Assembly (NCBI GenBank): GCA_963823495.1
Contig: CAWGLV010000001.1
Location: 1,488,001 to 1,552,000, forward strand
Length of the DNA stretch: 64,000 nucleotides
Source: DATDAH01 sp963823495
GTDB taxonomy: Bacteria > Actinomycetota > Acidimicrobiia > Acidimicrobiales > DATDAH01
Reading direction: 5' to 3'
This document shows positions 35,823-44,784 of the stretch, one piece after another (positions within the stretch are counted from its first letter, which is position 1; every line of letters begins with the position of its first letter). A program made the position numbers and the translations under genes. The notes beneath the pieces were generated by a model. The model saw only the letters and a list, made by a program, of their open reading frames with translations, searched no databases and had not been told where the DNA came from.

Positions 35823-36999
35823 GATGGGACCTGTGACGGTACCGGGGGAGGGCAAGGGGCTCGACCGCGTGCCACCCGGGTCGGCGGGGGAGGAGCTGGG
35901 GCCCGCGGTCGCCACCATGATGGTGGGCCACTGGCGGGCCGAGGGCTACACGGTTCCCAACGGCACCGTCTACCCGTGGCAGTGGTTGTGGGACTCGTGC
36001 TTCCACACGCTCGTCTGGGCCGAGTTGGGCGATGCCGACCGGGCCGTGGCCGAACTCGGGAACCTGCTGGCGGTCCAGGACGAGACGGGCTTCGTCCCGC
36101 ACATGACCTACCACGGCGACCCCGGCGCCCAGGCCGACTTCTGGGGTCGTTCCGGGGCCTCGTCCATCACCCAGCCCCCGATGTACGGCCACGCCATCGG
36201 CGACCTGGCCCGCCGGGGGATCCCCGTCCCCGGGCAGCTGGTCGAACGGGCCGTCGACGGCGTGCGCTTCCTGCTGGAGCACCGGGCCCGAACCGCCGGC
36301 GGGCTGGTCACCGTCGTGCATCCCTGGGAGACCGGTTGTGACGACAGCCCCCGTTGGGACGGCTGGTGCCCCGGGGGCTATGAGCGAGCCCGCTTCCGCG
36401 AGGTCAAGGGCGAGCTGTTGGCGGCGGTGGCACGGTCGCGGGGCGGTGCCCCGCTGGCCAACCCGGCCTTCCCCGTGGCCTCCGCCGGCTTCAACGCCCT
36501 GATCGCCTGGAACGCCCGGGAGCTGGTCGGGGTCACCGGTGACGACGGGCTGGCCGGGGCAGCCCGCGAGCTGACCGATGCCCTCGATGCCCGCTGGGAC
36601 CCGGACCTGGTCACCTGGATCGACGACGGACCGCACTCGTCGGGCCGGGTCCGCACGGCTGACGCCCTGTTGGCCACCCTGGTCGCCCCGCGCCCAGAAG
36701 CCTTTGCCGCGCTGGCCGATCCCGATGGCTTGGGCGGACCGTTCGGTCCACCGGGCACCGATCGGCGGGAGCCCGTCCATGATCCCGACGCTTACTGGCG
36801 GGGGCCGGTCTGGCCCCAGTTGGCCTACCTGCTCCAGAGGGCGGCGGCCGCCGCGGGCCATCCGGTCGCGTCGAGCTTGGCCGAAGGCCTCCGGGCAGGC
36901 GCCGCTCGGTCGGGCCTCGCCGAGTACTGGCATCCCGACAGCGCCGCGCCCGGGGGCGCCGTCCCCCAGTCCTGGGCCGGCCTCGCCCTTCTGGTCTGA
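35821..36999 (+). CDS. GH63-like (alpha/alpha)6-barrel glycosidase
   Basis: A 392-aa protein (ATG at 35821 or 35824, or a GTG at 35833). YTVPNGTVYPWQWLWDSCFH then WAELGDADRAVAELGNLLAVQ and the loop FVPHMTYHGDP are the pattern of GH63 mannosylglycerate/glucosylglycerate hydrolases and other (alpha/alpha)6 enzymes; a later YWRGPVWPQLAYLL closes the barrel. The catalytic Asp/Glu pair cannot be assigned firmly. Neighbouring glycosyltransferase suggests storage or turnover of a small glycoside; inference. The start is uncertain because its ATG overlaps the divergent start. Confidence 0.7.
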   Translation: MMGPVTVPGEGKGLDRVPPGSAGEELGPAVATMMVGHWRAEGYTVPNGTVYPWQWLWDSCFHTLVWAELGDADRAVAELGNLLAVQDETGFVPHMTYHGDPGAQADFWGRSGASSITQPPMYGHAIGDLARRGIPVPGQLVERAVDGVRFLLEHRARTAGGLVTVVHPWETGCDDSPRWDGWCPGGYERARFREVKGELLAAVARSRGGAPLANPAFPVASAGFNALIAWNARELVGVTGDDGLAGAARELTDALDARWDPDLVTWIDDGPHSSGRVRTADALLATLVAPRPEAFAALADPDGLGGPFGPPGTDRREPVHDPDAYWRGPVWPQLAYLLQRAAAAAGHPVASSLAEGLRAGAARSGLAEYWHPDSAAPGGAVPQSWAGLALLV

Positions 37000-37007
37000 G
37001 CTCGGGC

Positions 37008-39215
37008 TCAGGCGTCCAGGAGGACGCGGGTGTCGTTGTCCTCGTCGCCGTCCTCGTCGCCCCCGGTGAGGGCACCGGCACCGGCCTCCAACTCGGGCTC
37101 GGGGAGCCCGTGGCCGCCCTCGACGTCGAGGTGGGGCAAGCGCCGATCCAACCAGGGCGGGAGCCACCAGTTGGCATCGCCCAGGAGCCGCATCGTCGCC
37201 GGGACCAGGATCACCCGGACGATGGTGGCGTCCAGGAAGACGGCGGCGGCCAGGCCGAGGCCCATCATCTTCACGAGCGGGTCGTCGCCGAGGACGAAGC
37301 CGAGGAAGACGAAGATCATGATGAGGGCGGCGGCGGTGATGACCCGTGCGGTGGAGGCGATGCCCGAGATGACACTGCCGGTGTTGTCGCCGGTCCGCAG
37401 GTACTCCTCCCGCACGCGGGAGAGGAGGAAGACCTCGTAGTCCATCGACAGCCCGAACAGGATGGCGAACATCATCATCGGGACGAAGGCCACGATGGGA
37501 ACGGTGTCCTCCAGGCCGACCAGACCCTTCATCCAGCCCCACTGGAACACCGCCACGATCACGCCGTAGGCCGCGCCGATCGACAGCAGGTTCATGAGGG
37601 CGGCCTTCAGCGGGACGAGGACCGACCGGAAGACCAGCATCAGCAGCAGGAAGGACAGCCCCACGACCGCACCGATGAACCAGGGCAGCCGGGCGGCGAC
37701 CTGGTCGGACATGTCGACGAAGGTGGCCGTCAGGCCGCCGACGTGGACCGGGGTGTCGACCTCGGTCAGCACGTCGTCGCGCAGGTGGTGGATGAGCTGT
37801 GCGGTGCCCGCCTCCTGCGGTCCGGTTTCGGGCACGACGGTGACGATGGCGGCGTCCCCCCCGGGGCTGATGCGAGGTCGGGCGACGGCGGTCACCCCGG
37901 GCTCGTCGGCCACGGCGGTGACCACCTCGGCCGCCACGGCCGGGTCCCCGGACTCGACGGCGAGCAGCAGAGGGCCATTGGCGCCGGGACCGTAGGCCTC
38001 CGACACGAGGTCGTAGGCCTGGCGCTGGGTCGAGGTCTCGGGGGCGTTGCCGGCGTCGGCCTGACCGAAGCGGATCGACAGCAAGGGTGTGGCCAGGAGG
38101 AGGAGGAAGGCGAGGCTGGCCACCAGGTAGGGCCATGGGCGGCGGGCGACCGCCGCACCCCAGCGGGACCAGACCGACACGGTGTCGACCCCCTCGGTCC
38201 GGGCCCGGAAGAGGCGGACCCGGTCGATGCGGTGGCCGGCGAACCCCAGCAGCGCCGGAAGCAGGGTGATCGTGGCCGCGACCATGACCGCCACGACCAG
38301 GGCCGCCCCCAGGCCCATGAGCGTCACCACGGGGATGCCCGAGATGGCCAGGCCGAGGATGGCGATGACCACGGTGCCCCCGGCGATGATCACCGCCTGG
38401 CCGGCGGTGGCCGTGGCCCGGGCGGCGGACTCGGCCACGGTCATGCCCGCGTGGAGGTGCTCCCGATGACGGGTGACGACGAACAACGCGTAGTCGATGC
38501 CCACGCCGAGGCCGATCATGGAGGCCAGGACCGGTGTGTTCGTCGGCATCTCGAGGACGGCGGCCCCGAGCGCCAGCAGGAGGGTGCTCGTTCCGAGGCC
38601 GAAGAGCGCGATGGCGATGGGCAGGCCCATGGCCAGGACCGAGCCGAAGGCGACCAGGAGGATGAACACCGCGGCCACCAGGCCGATGAGCTCGGCGGCC
38701 TGGGGCTCGGGCTGCTCGACGTACTGGGTCAGCTCGCCGCCGACCTCCAGGCGGACCGCCACGCCGGCCAGCGGCTCGCCCGTCCTCAGCAGGGCGTCCA
38801 GGTCGGCGTCGTCCAGCTCGGTCAGCTCGATGTCGTACTGGACCAGGGCCAGGAGCGTGGTCCCGTCGGCGCTGGGCTGGAGCGTGGGGTCGCTGACGGA
38901 CTCGACCCCGGGAAGGGCGGCCACCTCCGCCACGGTCGAGGCGATGGCGTCGGCCCGGGGAGCGTCGAGGATCTCCCCGTCAGGAGCGTGGAACACCAGC
39001 TGGGCCGAGCCACCGGCCGCCTCGGGGAAGCGATCCGACAACAGGTCCACCGCCCGCTGGGACTCGACACCGGGTACCCGGAAGTCATCGGAGTACTCGC
39101 CCCCGACCCGGGTGGCTGCCACGCCGAGGACGAGAACGGCGGTGAGCCAGATGAGCAGCACCCGACGGCGGTGCACCAAGCACCAGCGACCGAGGCGGTG
39201 GAGCACGAGAGCCAT
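37008..39215 (-). CDS. MMPL-family RND-type lipid/drug exporter
   Basis: An MMPL protein of about 735 residues: an N-terminal membrane helix, a large soluble loop, six membrane helices (residues ~180-370) and then a second copy. RVGGEYSDDFRVPGVESQRA and LMGLGAALVVAVMVAATITLLPALLGFAG are typical, as is AFVPMMMFAILFGLSMDYEVFLLSRVREEY near the C-terminus. Such pumps export lipids or drugs across the inner membrane. The ATG at 39215 was chosen over a GTG at 39242 because the operator palindrome 39225-39243 lies upstream of it. It is divergent from a TetR regulator. Confidence 0.9.
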   Translation of the reverse strand: MALVLHRLGRWCLVHRRRVLLIWLTAVLVLGVAATRVGGEYSDDFRVPGVESQRAVDLLSDRFPEAAGGSAQLVFHAPDGEILDAPRADAIASTVAEVAALPGVESVSDPTLQPSADGTTLLALVQYDIELTELDDADLDALLRTGEPLAGVAVRLEVGGELTQYVEQPEPQAAELIGLVAAVFILLVAFGSVLAMGLPIAIALFGLGTSTLLLALGAAVLEMPTNTPVLASMIGLGVGIDYALFVVTRHREHLHAGMTVAESAARATATAGQAVIIAGGTVVIAILGLAISGIPVVTLMGLGAALVVAVMVAATITLLPALLGFAGHRIDRVRLFRARTEGVDTVSVWSRWGAAVARRPWPYLVASLAFLLLLATPLLSIRFGQADAGNAPETSTQRQAYDLVSEAYGPGANGPLLLAVESGDPAVAAEVVTAVADEPGVTAVARPRISPGGDAAIVTVVPETGPQEAGTAQLIHHLRDDVLTEVDTPVHVGGLTATFVDMSDQVAARLPWFIGAVVGLSFLLLMLVFRSVLVPLKAALMNLLSIGAAYGVIVAVFQWGWMKGLVGLEDTVPIVAFVPMMMFAILFGLSMDYEVFLLSRVREEYLRTGDNTGSVISGIASTARVITAAALIMIFVFLGFVLGDDPLVKMMGLGLAAAVFLDATIVRVILVPATMRLLGDANWWLPPWLDRRLPHLDVEGGHGLPEPELEAGAGALTGGDEDGDEDNDTRVLLDA

Positions 39216-39224
39216 GGCCCACAT

Positions 39225-39267
39225 TGTGGCAGTTGCTGCCACATGTCACGATGTGACCTGTGGCATG
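39225..39267. promoter_or_regulatory. mmpL/tetR operator region with three overlapping dyads
   Basis: TGTGGCAG-TTG-CTGCCACA is a perfect palindrome (39225-39243). GTCAC-GAT-GTGAC (39245-39257) is a second, and CATGTCAC (39242-39249) pairs with GTGGCATG (39260-39267) in 7 of 8 positions. They sit just upstream of the mmpL start. The divergent TetR gene is the obvious repressor. Confidence 0.65.
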
Positions 39268-39327
39268 GGCCGGCAGGTCGGCTGCCGGTGTCACGGGGGC
39301 AGACTGGGGAGCAGGGGGGCGATCCGC

Positions 39328-39918
39328 ATGAGCAGCCTGCGAGAGCGCAAGAAGGCCGACACCAGGGAGTCCATCCGGGCCGCAGCCGTCGACCTCTTCT
39401 GCACCGATGGCTTCGAGGGGACCACCATGGACGCGGTGGCCGCCGCGGCCGACGTCTCGGTGCGAACGGTGTTCCGCTACTTCCCGACCAAGGAGGACTT
39501 GGTCTTCGCCGACATCGAGGCGGACCTGGCCGACTTCCGGCAGCTGCTCGACGATCGTCCGGCCGATGAGCCGCTGATGACGAGCCTGCGGGCCGTGGTG
39601 GAGGTGCTGGCCGGCCGGATGGAGTCGGGCGAGGACGCCGACGCCCGCCTGGCTCCGCTGCTCCACGATGAGCCGGCGCTCCGTCAGCGCTACCTGGGAA
39701 TCATGGACCGCGTCGAGCACACGGTGGCCGACTGGGCCCGCGTCCGCCTCAGGGCCGGGCCGGCCGACCTCCGCCCGGTGTTGCTCGCCGCCTTCGTCGT
39801 CGCCGGACAGCGGGTGGTCGTCGACGCCGTCGTCGCCGGCCACGACCGCCCCCTGGCGGAGCTCATCCGGGAGGCTGTGGCGCTGATCGGCCGCGGTTTC
39901 GACCACCTCGACCGCTGA
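39328..39918 (+). CDS. TetR/AcrR-family regulator of the MMPL exporter
   Basis: A 196-aa protein starting MSSLRERKKADTRESIR. AVDLFCTDGFEGTTMDAVAA plus AADVSVRTVFRYFPTKEDLV is the helix-turn-helix. The C-terminal domain fits ligand sensing. Divergent from mmpL with palindromes between, so it probably represses both genes until an exported compound binds it. The ATG at 39328 is chosen over a much longer frame because the TetR fold begins here. Confidence 0.85.
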   Translation: MSSLRERKKADTRESIRAAAVDLFCTDGFEGTTMDAVAAAADVSVRTVFRYFPTKEDLVFADIEADLADFRQLLDDRPADEPLMTSLRAVVEVLAGRMESGEDADARLAPLLHDEPALRQRYLGIMDRVEHTVADWARVRLRAGPADLRPVLLAAFVVAGQRVVVDAVVAGHDRPLAELIREAVALIGRGFDHLDR

Positions 39919-40066
39919 CCTCCGGTGCCGCGGGCGCGGCTCCGGGCGGGGATGGGGGTGGTGTGCCGGAAGGGATCAGGTCACGAGTGGCGGCAGGCCT
40001 GGTTCTCCGCGCGGGCCGTGGTGGCGCGCCGCAGGAACACGACGGTGAGGGTTCGGAGGCGCACGC

Positions 40067-42394
40067 TCAGCCTCCCGGCACGTTCTCGACGGCCTCGTAG
40101 CGCCGGCAGGGCTGGGCCCGCAGCGCGCCGCAGGCGGGCCGGGACCGGGGGACCTCCACGCCGTCGACCAACCCGAGGGTGAGCGAGGACGGGAAGGCCG
40201 ACGACGTGGCCACCAGGTTCGACTGGCCGGCGGCGTCCACCGTGTCAAAGGCCCAACGGGTGCGGCTCCCCCCCGGCGTGTCGATGGACAGCCGGAGTCG
40301 CGAGCCGGGGCGGAAGATGTGGGCGAACGGGAAGATGTCCACGGGGACGACGACGAACTCGCCGTCGGGAAGCGGCTCGGCCGCGGCCTCGGTGTGGAAC
40401 GGGACCGGGTGCAGGTCGGTCGACTGCTCCTCGTCCAGCGCGCGGTGACTGGCCCGCATCCACCCCGACTGGACGTAGACCTCCTCGCCGTCCGGGGTCA
40501 CCTCGGTCAGGGTCACCTCGAGATCGGTGTCCGGGGCGCTGGACTGCAGGTACACGTCGGCTCGGGCCGAGCCGACCACGACGAGGTCGTCCTCCAGGGG
40601 CGGGGTGAGCCACGTCGCGACCTCGCCCTGCTGGGGCGACGGCCAGTCATAGGGGGGCTGGGACGAGAAGTTGACCTCGTCGGTCTGGTCCTCCTCGGCC
40701 AAGGTCCGTTCCTCAGCCTGACCAGGGTCGTGGGCGTACTCGACCACCGAGCCGTCCTCGCCGTCGGCCACCGTGGGCTCCTCGGGGCCCAGGGTCCCGT
40801 CGGGCTGGAGCCACCAGGTCGTGGGCTCGGCCTCGGCTGGCGGCCACGACGAGAACGTCGCCTCGGTCGTCCCGCCGGGCCCGCCCGGATGGTCGGTCGC
40901 CGCCCCGTTCTCGAAGGTCACCGTGAAGGGGTCCTCGGCCTCGTAGTCGGCCAGGGCCTCCGCATGGGAGTCGTAGCCGGCGAAGCGGTCGGGGCCGAGC
41001 GGCCGGCCGGGACCGAAGATGGCATCGATGGCCGCGGGCGCACCCAGTCGGGCCACGGTGGGGATCTCCGGGATCCGCTCGGCCACGTAGAAGTCCAGGA
41101 ACTCGGTCCAGGGTTGGAGGTTGGGCAGGGTCAACCCGTCCCCGTGAGGGCCGTTGGTCATCCGCACGTGCATCTGGTCGGTCCCGGTGAAGTCGTCGAG
41201 CATGTTGGCGAAGTGGCCGCTGGTCTGCTCGTCCTGCCATTGGCCGGTCAGGAAGACCGGGACCTCGATGCGATCCACCAACGATGCCGGGCTGACGGGG
41301 GCGAGCCGCTCCTCCTGGTAGTACGGCTCGGCCCGCAGACCACCGACGAGGTCCAGGTTCTGGGAACGGAGGGCCTGGTTGGCGTCGCAGGTCTGGTCAC
41401 CCTCCTCGATCTGTTGGACCACGTAGTCCTCGCCGTAGGCCTCCGCCGCCGTGCTCACGCGGGTCGTCCACTCCGCGGCGAAGCCCTCGTTGAAGATGCC
41501 ACCCGGGTAGCCGACGCCCGTGTAGGCCTCGTCGATCACCGACTGCGACGCGATGCCGGCGAGGTGCGGAGGTCGGGTCGAGGCCACGAAGAGCTGGGTG
41601 ATGCCGGGGTAGGAGAGCCCGACCATGCCGACGTGGTCGTGGGCCACCCAGTCCTGGGCGGCGATGGCCTCGATCGCGTCGTAGCCGTCGGTGATCATCG
41701 AGCCCTCGAAGAAGGTCAGCGTGCCGCCTGAGCAGCCCTTGCCCCGGACGTTGACCCCCACGGTCGCGTAGCCGAGGGCGTCGGCCAGCTGGAGTTCGGG
41801 CGGGCTGCTGTAGGGGTTGGCCGGGTCGTAGCCCGACATCTCGACCACGGTCGGGTACGGGCCGTCGTCGGGCACGTCGTCTCGAGGGAACGAGGGGAAC
41901 CGGACCATGGCGGCCAGGGTCGTGCCGTCCCGCATCTCGAGGTAGTTGATGCCCTCGACCAGTTCCTGGTCGTCGAAGAACGCCTGCTCGGGATGGTCTT
42001 CCCGGTCGAGGACCGCGAAGGGAGCAGTCACCCGGAGGTCGTCGTCGGTCCCCGACACCACCCGGTACCCGCGACCGGGAGCCAGACGACCGAAGACCAG
42101 GAGGCCCTCCGCGTCGACGGTCCCGGTCAGCTCCTGGTTGCCGAGGGGGGCGAACCAGGCCTCGGCCGGTACGCCTTCGGCGTCGACCAGGCCCAGCTCG
42201 GTCCCGGGCTCGGCCTCGCTGACGATCGCGTACTCGACGCCGGCCTGGACCGCCACGTCGAGGGGCATCGCGTCCGCGACGGCAACGGCGTCGGCTGCGG
42301 GCTCGCCTCCGTGATCCGACGAGCACGCGGCGGCCACCAGCACGAGCGCGGCGACGAGCGCGGTGAGTCGGAGGCGGCAGTGGAGTCCGGACAT
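40067..42394 (-). CDS. CocE/NonD-type secreted hydrolase (lipoprotein)
   Basis: A 775-aa protein with a lipoprotein signal (TALVALVLVAAAC-like, LVAAAC lipobox). The alpha/beta-hydrolase core has VGLSYPGITQLF (G-L-S-Y nucleophile elbow), a likely acid in VFLTGQWQDEQTS, and a histidine in MTNGPHGDGL; the C-terminal X-Pro-peptidase-type beta domain runs from ~residue 560. Family members cleave ester or peptide bonds (cocaine esterase, X-Pro aminopeptidase). The TACGCT box lies before its ATG. Substrate unknown. Confidence 0.85.
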   Translation of the reverse strand: MSGLHCRLRLTALVAALVLVAAACSSDHGGEPAADAVAVADAMPLDVAVQAGVEYAIVSEAEPGTELGLVDAEGVPAEAWFAPLGNQELTGTVDAEGLLVFGRLAPGRGYRVVSGTDDDLRVTAPFAVLDREDHPEQAFFDDQELVEGINYLEMRDGTTLAAMVRFPSFPRDDVPDDGPYPTVVEMSGYDPANPYSSPPELQLADALGYATVGVNVRGKGCSGGTLTFFEGSMITDGYDAIEAIAAQDWVAHDHVGMVGLSYPGITQLFVASTRPPHLAGIASQSVIDEAYTGVGYPGGIFNEGFAAEWTTRVSTAAEAYGEDYVVQQIEEGDQTCDANQALRSQNLDLVGGLRAEPYYQEERLAPVSPASLVDRIEVPVFLTGQWQDEQTSGHFANMLDDFTGTDQMHVRMTNGPHGDGLTLPNLQPWTEFLDFYVAERIPEIPTVARLGAPAAIDAIFGPGRPLGPDRFAGYDSHAEALADYEAEDPFTVTFENGAATDHPGGPGGTTEATFSSWPPAEAEPTTWWLQPDGTLGPEEPTVADGEDGSVVEYAHDPGQAEERTLAEEDQTDEVNFSSQPPYDWPSPQQGEVATWLTPPLEDDLVVVGSARADVYLQSSAPDTDLEVTLTEVTPDGEEVYVQSGWMRASHRALDEEQSTDLHPVPFHTEAAAEPLPDGEFVVVPVDIFPFAHIFRPGSRLRLSIDTPGGSRTRWAFDTVDAAGQSNLVATSSAFPSSLTLGLVDGVEVPRSRPACGALRAQPCRRYEAVENVPGG

Positions 42395-42403
42395 CGGCTC
42401 GGC

Positions 42404-42409
42404 AGCGTA
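42404..42409 (-). promoter_or_regulatory. -10-like TACGCT for the CocE-like gene
   Basis: On the minus strand TACGCT ends 9 nt before the ATG at 42394. Confidence 0.35.
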
Positions 42410-42448
42410 AGCGACGGGGCGAACGGTCCAGGGTCGGCGGGCGCCGAC

Positions 42449-43009
42449 TCAGGAGCGGGAGTTCCTAGCCGATCCCGTCATCGTCGCCCCGTCGAGGCGG
42501 AACACCGCGCAGACGACCAGCCGGTCACCGGCGGCCCAGGACGCCGGCGAGGGCCACAGCGCCGCGATCTCGAGCTCCGAGTCGGTCCAGGGCACCCCGA
42601 CGAAGGTCCGGAACCGCTCCCGGCAGGTCTCCTGGGCCACCGTGCGCAGGCGGCCGACCCCGGGGAAGCCTGCTCCGGGGCCCGCCGGAAGCTCACTGCG
42701 GGCGTAGGCCTCGGCCTCGTGGGGGAGCCGGCAGGGTACGGCGCGGGTCCGGGTGATCTCGTTGACCTCCTGGCCCGTGAACGCGCCGGCGTCCTCGATG
42801 CACACGCCCGGGGTCAGATCGATCACCGCGAGGTTCCGGCCCGGTTCCGGCGCCGTCGTCGACGGCACGGTCGTGGTGGTCACCGTCGTGGTGGTCGTCG
42901 GCGTCGCCCGTTCGACCAGCCACTCGGGTGGATCCTCCTGCGAGCAGGCGCCGCCGATCACCGCGATCAGCAGGAGGGGGAGGGTCCGAGCCACGGAGCG
43001 CAGGAGCAT
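42449..43009 (-). CDS. Septum-formation-family lipoprotein
   Basis: A 186-aa lipoprotein (signal LPLLLIAVIGGAC). After a Thr-rich linker the domain fits the 'septum formation' family: GVCIEDAG, then VPCRLPHEAEAYA, ETCRERFRTFVG and AGDRLVVCAV supply four spaced cysteines and a conserved PHxAE motif. The protein would sit outside the membrane. It starts with ATG at 43009, one base overlapping the sortase stop, so the two are co-translated. Exact role unknown. Confidence 0.75.
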   Translation of the reverse strand: MLLRSVARTLPLLLIAVIGGACSQEDPPEWLVERATPTTTTTVTTTTVPSTTAPEPGRNLAVIDLTPGVCIEDAGAFTGQEVNEITRTRAVPCRLPHEAEAYARSELPAGPGAGFPGVGRLRTVAQETCRERFRTFVGVPWTDSELEIAALWPSPASWAAGDRLVVCAVFRLDGATMTGSARNSRS

Positions 43010-43893
43010 CAGTAACTCGCGGGGAGGAGGTAGGAGAAGTTCTCGAAGAAGCCGTAGAGCACGACCAGGAAGATCGGCAGCCCGATGGCGTAGGCGGGCC
43101 ACCGACGCCAGGCCCGGCCGACGACCCAGGCGGCCAGCCACACCATCGCCGCGGCGATCCCCCAGACCACCGCCGGGGTCCTGGCGTGGGCCTGGCCGTC
43201 GAGGTCCTCTGCATCCTGCAGCGCGATCGCCTGCCCCGCATCGGGAAGGGGCACGAAGGGCGCCGCAGGCTCCTCGAGGATGGCGGACACCACGATGCGT
43301 TCGGCGGCGCTGTACTCGGGGTGACAGGCCGTCAGGGTGAGGCGGTTGTCGAACTTGGCCTCGAGGACGTCGACACGGTCGGGGGCGACGATCACGGTGT
43401 TGTTGTAGACGTAGGTGAACTGGGAGCCGTTGAAGTAGCTGATGAGGATCTCGTCGCCCTCGCCGAGCTCGTCGATCCGGTTGAAGGGGGCGCCATAGGT
43501 CGTGCGGTGCCCGGCGATGCCGGCGTTGCCCTCCTGACCGGGCAGCGGCGTGCCCTCGTAGTGACCGGGCCCGCTGGCGAGGACGTCGAGGCCGACGCCT
43601 GCGAAGAACATCTTGTCCACCCCGATGGCCGGGATCTGGATCCGACCCACCGGTTCGCCCCGCGGCGGGGCATCGGGCACGGGTTGGGCCTGGCCCGGGC
43701 GCACCGGTCGGGGCTCGGGGTGGTTGCGCTGGTACTGCTCGACTTGCGCCTCGTAGGTGTCACGGGCCTCTCCCTGGGCCTGGGCCGTGCGGATCCCCGT
43801 GCCCCAGAGCTGGTAGGCGACGAACAGCAGGATCAGGAAGCCGGCGGTGATCATCACCCGACCGATCGCGCCCAAGGAGCGTGCCAGCTTCAC
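43009..43893 (-). CDS. Class E-like sortase with extra C-terminal membrane segments
   Basis: A 294-aa sortase (GTG at 43893). An N-terminal anchor (MITAGFLILLFVAYQLWG) leads to the catalytic core: His in GIAGHRTTYG, Cys in LTLTACHPEYS and Arg in AAERIVV. LTLTACHP fits class E sortases, which couple surface proteins to cell-wall precursors. Residues ~235-290 hold two more hydrophobic segments (VVWGIAAAMVWLAAWVVG and IGLPIFLVVLYGFFENF), unusual for class E. No LPxTG/LAxTG substrate is visible beside it. Confidence 0.85.
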   Translation of the reverse strand: MKLARSLGAIGRVMITAGFLILLFVAYQLWGTGIRTAQAQGEARDTYEAQVEQYQRNHPEPRPVRPGQAQPVPDAPPRGEPVGRIQIPAIGVDKMFFAGVGLDVLASGPGHYEGTPLPGQEGNAGIAGHRTTYGAPFNRIDELGEGDEILISYFNGSQFTYVYNNTVIVAPDRVDVLEAKFDNRLTLTACHPEYSAAERIVVSAILEEPAAPFVPLPDAGQAIALQDAEDLDGQAHARTPAVVWGIAAAMVWLAAWVVGRAWRRWPAYAIGLPIFLVVLYGFFENFSYLLPASY

Positions 43894-44087
43894 CGGCGGG
43901 AGGGTACCGGTGTCGTCACATCCGACTGGCTTCACTGCGTTCAGCAGGTCCGGTGGCGCCGATGCCGCTGGTCGGTGGTGCCGGTCTGCTCCGCGAGGCC
44001 GCGTCACCACGGTCCGGAGGGGTGGATTCTCGGGGCTGGGTTCGGCCGGTCCGGTGCCGCCCCGGGCGGTCGATCGCGCCGGTTCGG

Positions 44088-44093
44088 TACCCT
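44088..44093 (+). promoter_or_regulatory. -10-like TACCCT for the ccm operon
   Basis: TACCCT ends 10 nt before the ccmA ATG at 44104 in an otherwise gene-free 210-bp gap. No Shine-Dalgarno sequence. Confidence 0.4.
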
Positions 44094-44103
44094 TTGTCGG
44101 TCC

Positions 44104-44784
44104 ATGCCCCGCGCCATCTGCCTCCGGGGTGCCGTGTCGCTACTCGGACGCTTCCCCGCTCTCGCCGGTGCCGATCTCGATGTCGAGCCGAGCGAGGTGG
44201 TTCTGCTCCGCGGGCCGAACGGTGCCGGGAAGACCTCCCTCCTGCGGGTCTGCGCCGGCCTCCTACCGGTGACGGGCGGCACCGCTGAGGTGTTGGGCGT
44301 GGACCTCGTCGCCGACCGCCGCTCGATCAGACACCGCGTCGGGCTCGTCGGTCACGGTGGCGGCCTCTATGACGACCTCACCGTGGCCGAGAACGTCGCG
44401 TTCTGGGGCCGGGCCACCGGCGCCGGCGAGGACGACGTCGACGGGGCGCTTCGTCGGCTCGGCCTCGACGGCCGTCTCCGGGACCTGACCGTGGCCCGGC
44501 TCTCCGCAGGACAGCGGCGCCGCACCTCGATCGCGGCGATGGTCGCCCGTCGACCCGAGCTGTGGCTGCTCGACGAGCCCCACGCCAGCCTGGACGCCGA
44601 GGGCCGGGATCTGATCGACGACCTCATCCGCGATTCGGTGGCCGCCGGGGCCACCGTGGTGCTGGCCAGCCACGAGGACGACCGGGCCGCCGCGGTGGCC
44701 ACCCGGGTCGTCGAGGTACGGGGTGGCACGACGGTCATGGGTTCACCGGCTTCGGCGCCCGGGGAGGCCCCCCGTGCTGGTTGA
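44104..44784 (+). CDS. ccmA: Cytochrome c maturation ATPase CcmA
   Basis: A 226-aa ABC ATPase. GPNGAGKTSLL is Walker A, LSAGQRRRTS the signature and WLLDEPHASLD Walker B, with VLASHED at the switch histidine. Its place at the head of a ccmABCDEFGHI run fixes it as CcmA, which powers release of heme-loaded CcmE from CcmCD with CcmB. It overlaps ccmB by 11 bp. The ATG at 44104 is chosen because the fold begins here and a -10-like box precedes it. Confidence 0.92.
   Translation: MPRAICLRGAVSLLGRFPALAGADLDVEPSEVVLLRGPNGAGKTSLLRVCAGLLPVTGGTAEVLGVDLVADRRSIRHRVGLVGHGGGLYDDLTVAENVAFWGRATGAGEDDVDGALRRLGLDGRLRDLTVARLSAGQRRRTSIAAMVARRPELWLLDEPHASLDAEGRDLIDDLIRDSVAAGATVVLASHEDDRAAAVATRVVEVRGGTTVMGSPASAPGEAPRAG

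Noticed and set aside
37110..39569. Plus-strand frame of ~820 codons opposite the MMPL gene
   Set aside because: A Gly/Asp/His-rich shadow frame; the MMPL protein on the other strand is unambiguous.
43894..44103. Possible tRNA or small RNA in the sortase-ccmA gap
   Set aside because: No cloverleaf or CCA end could be folded by eye; the gap seems to hold only promoters.
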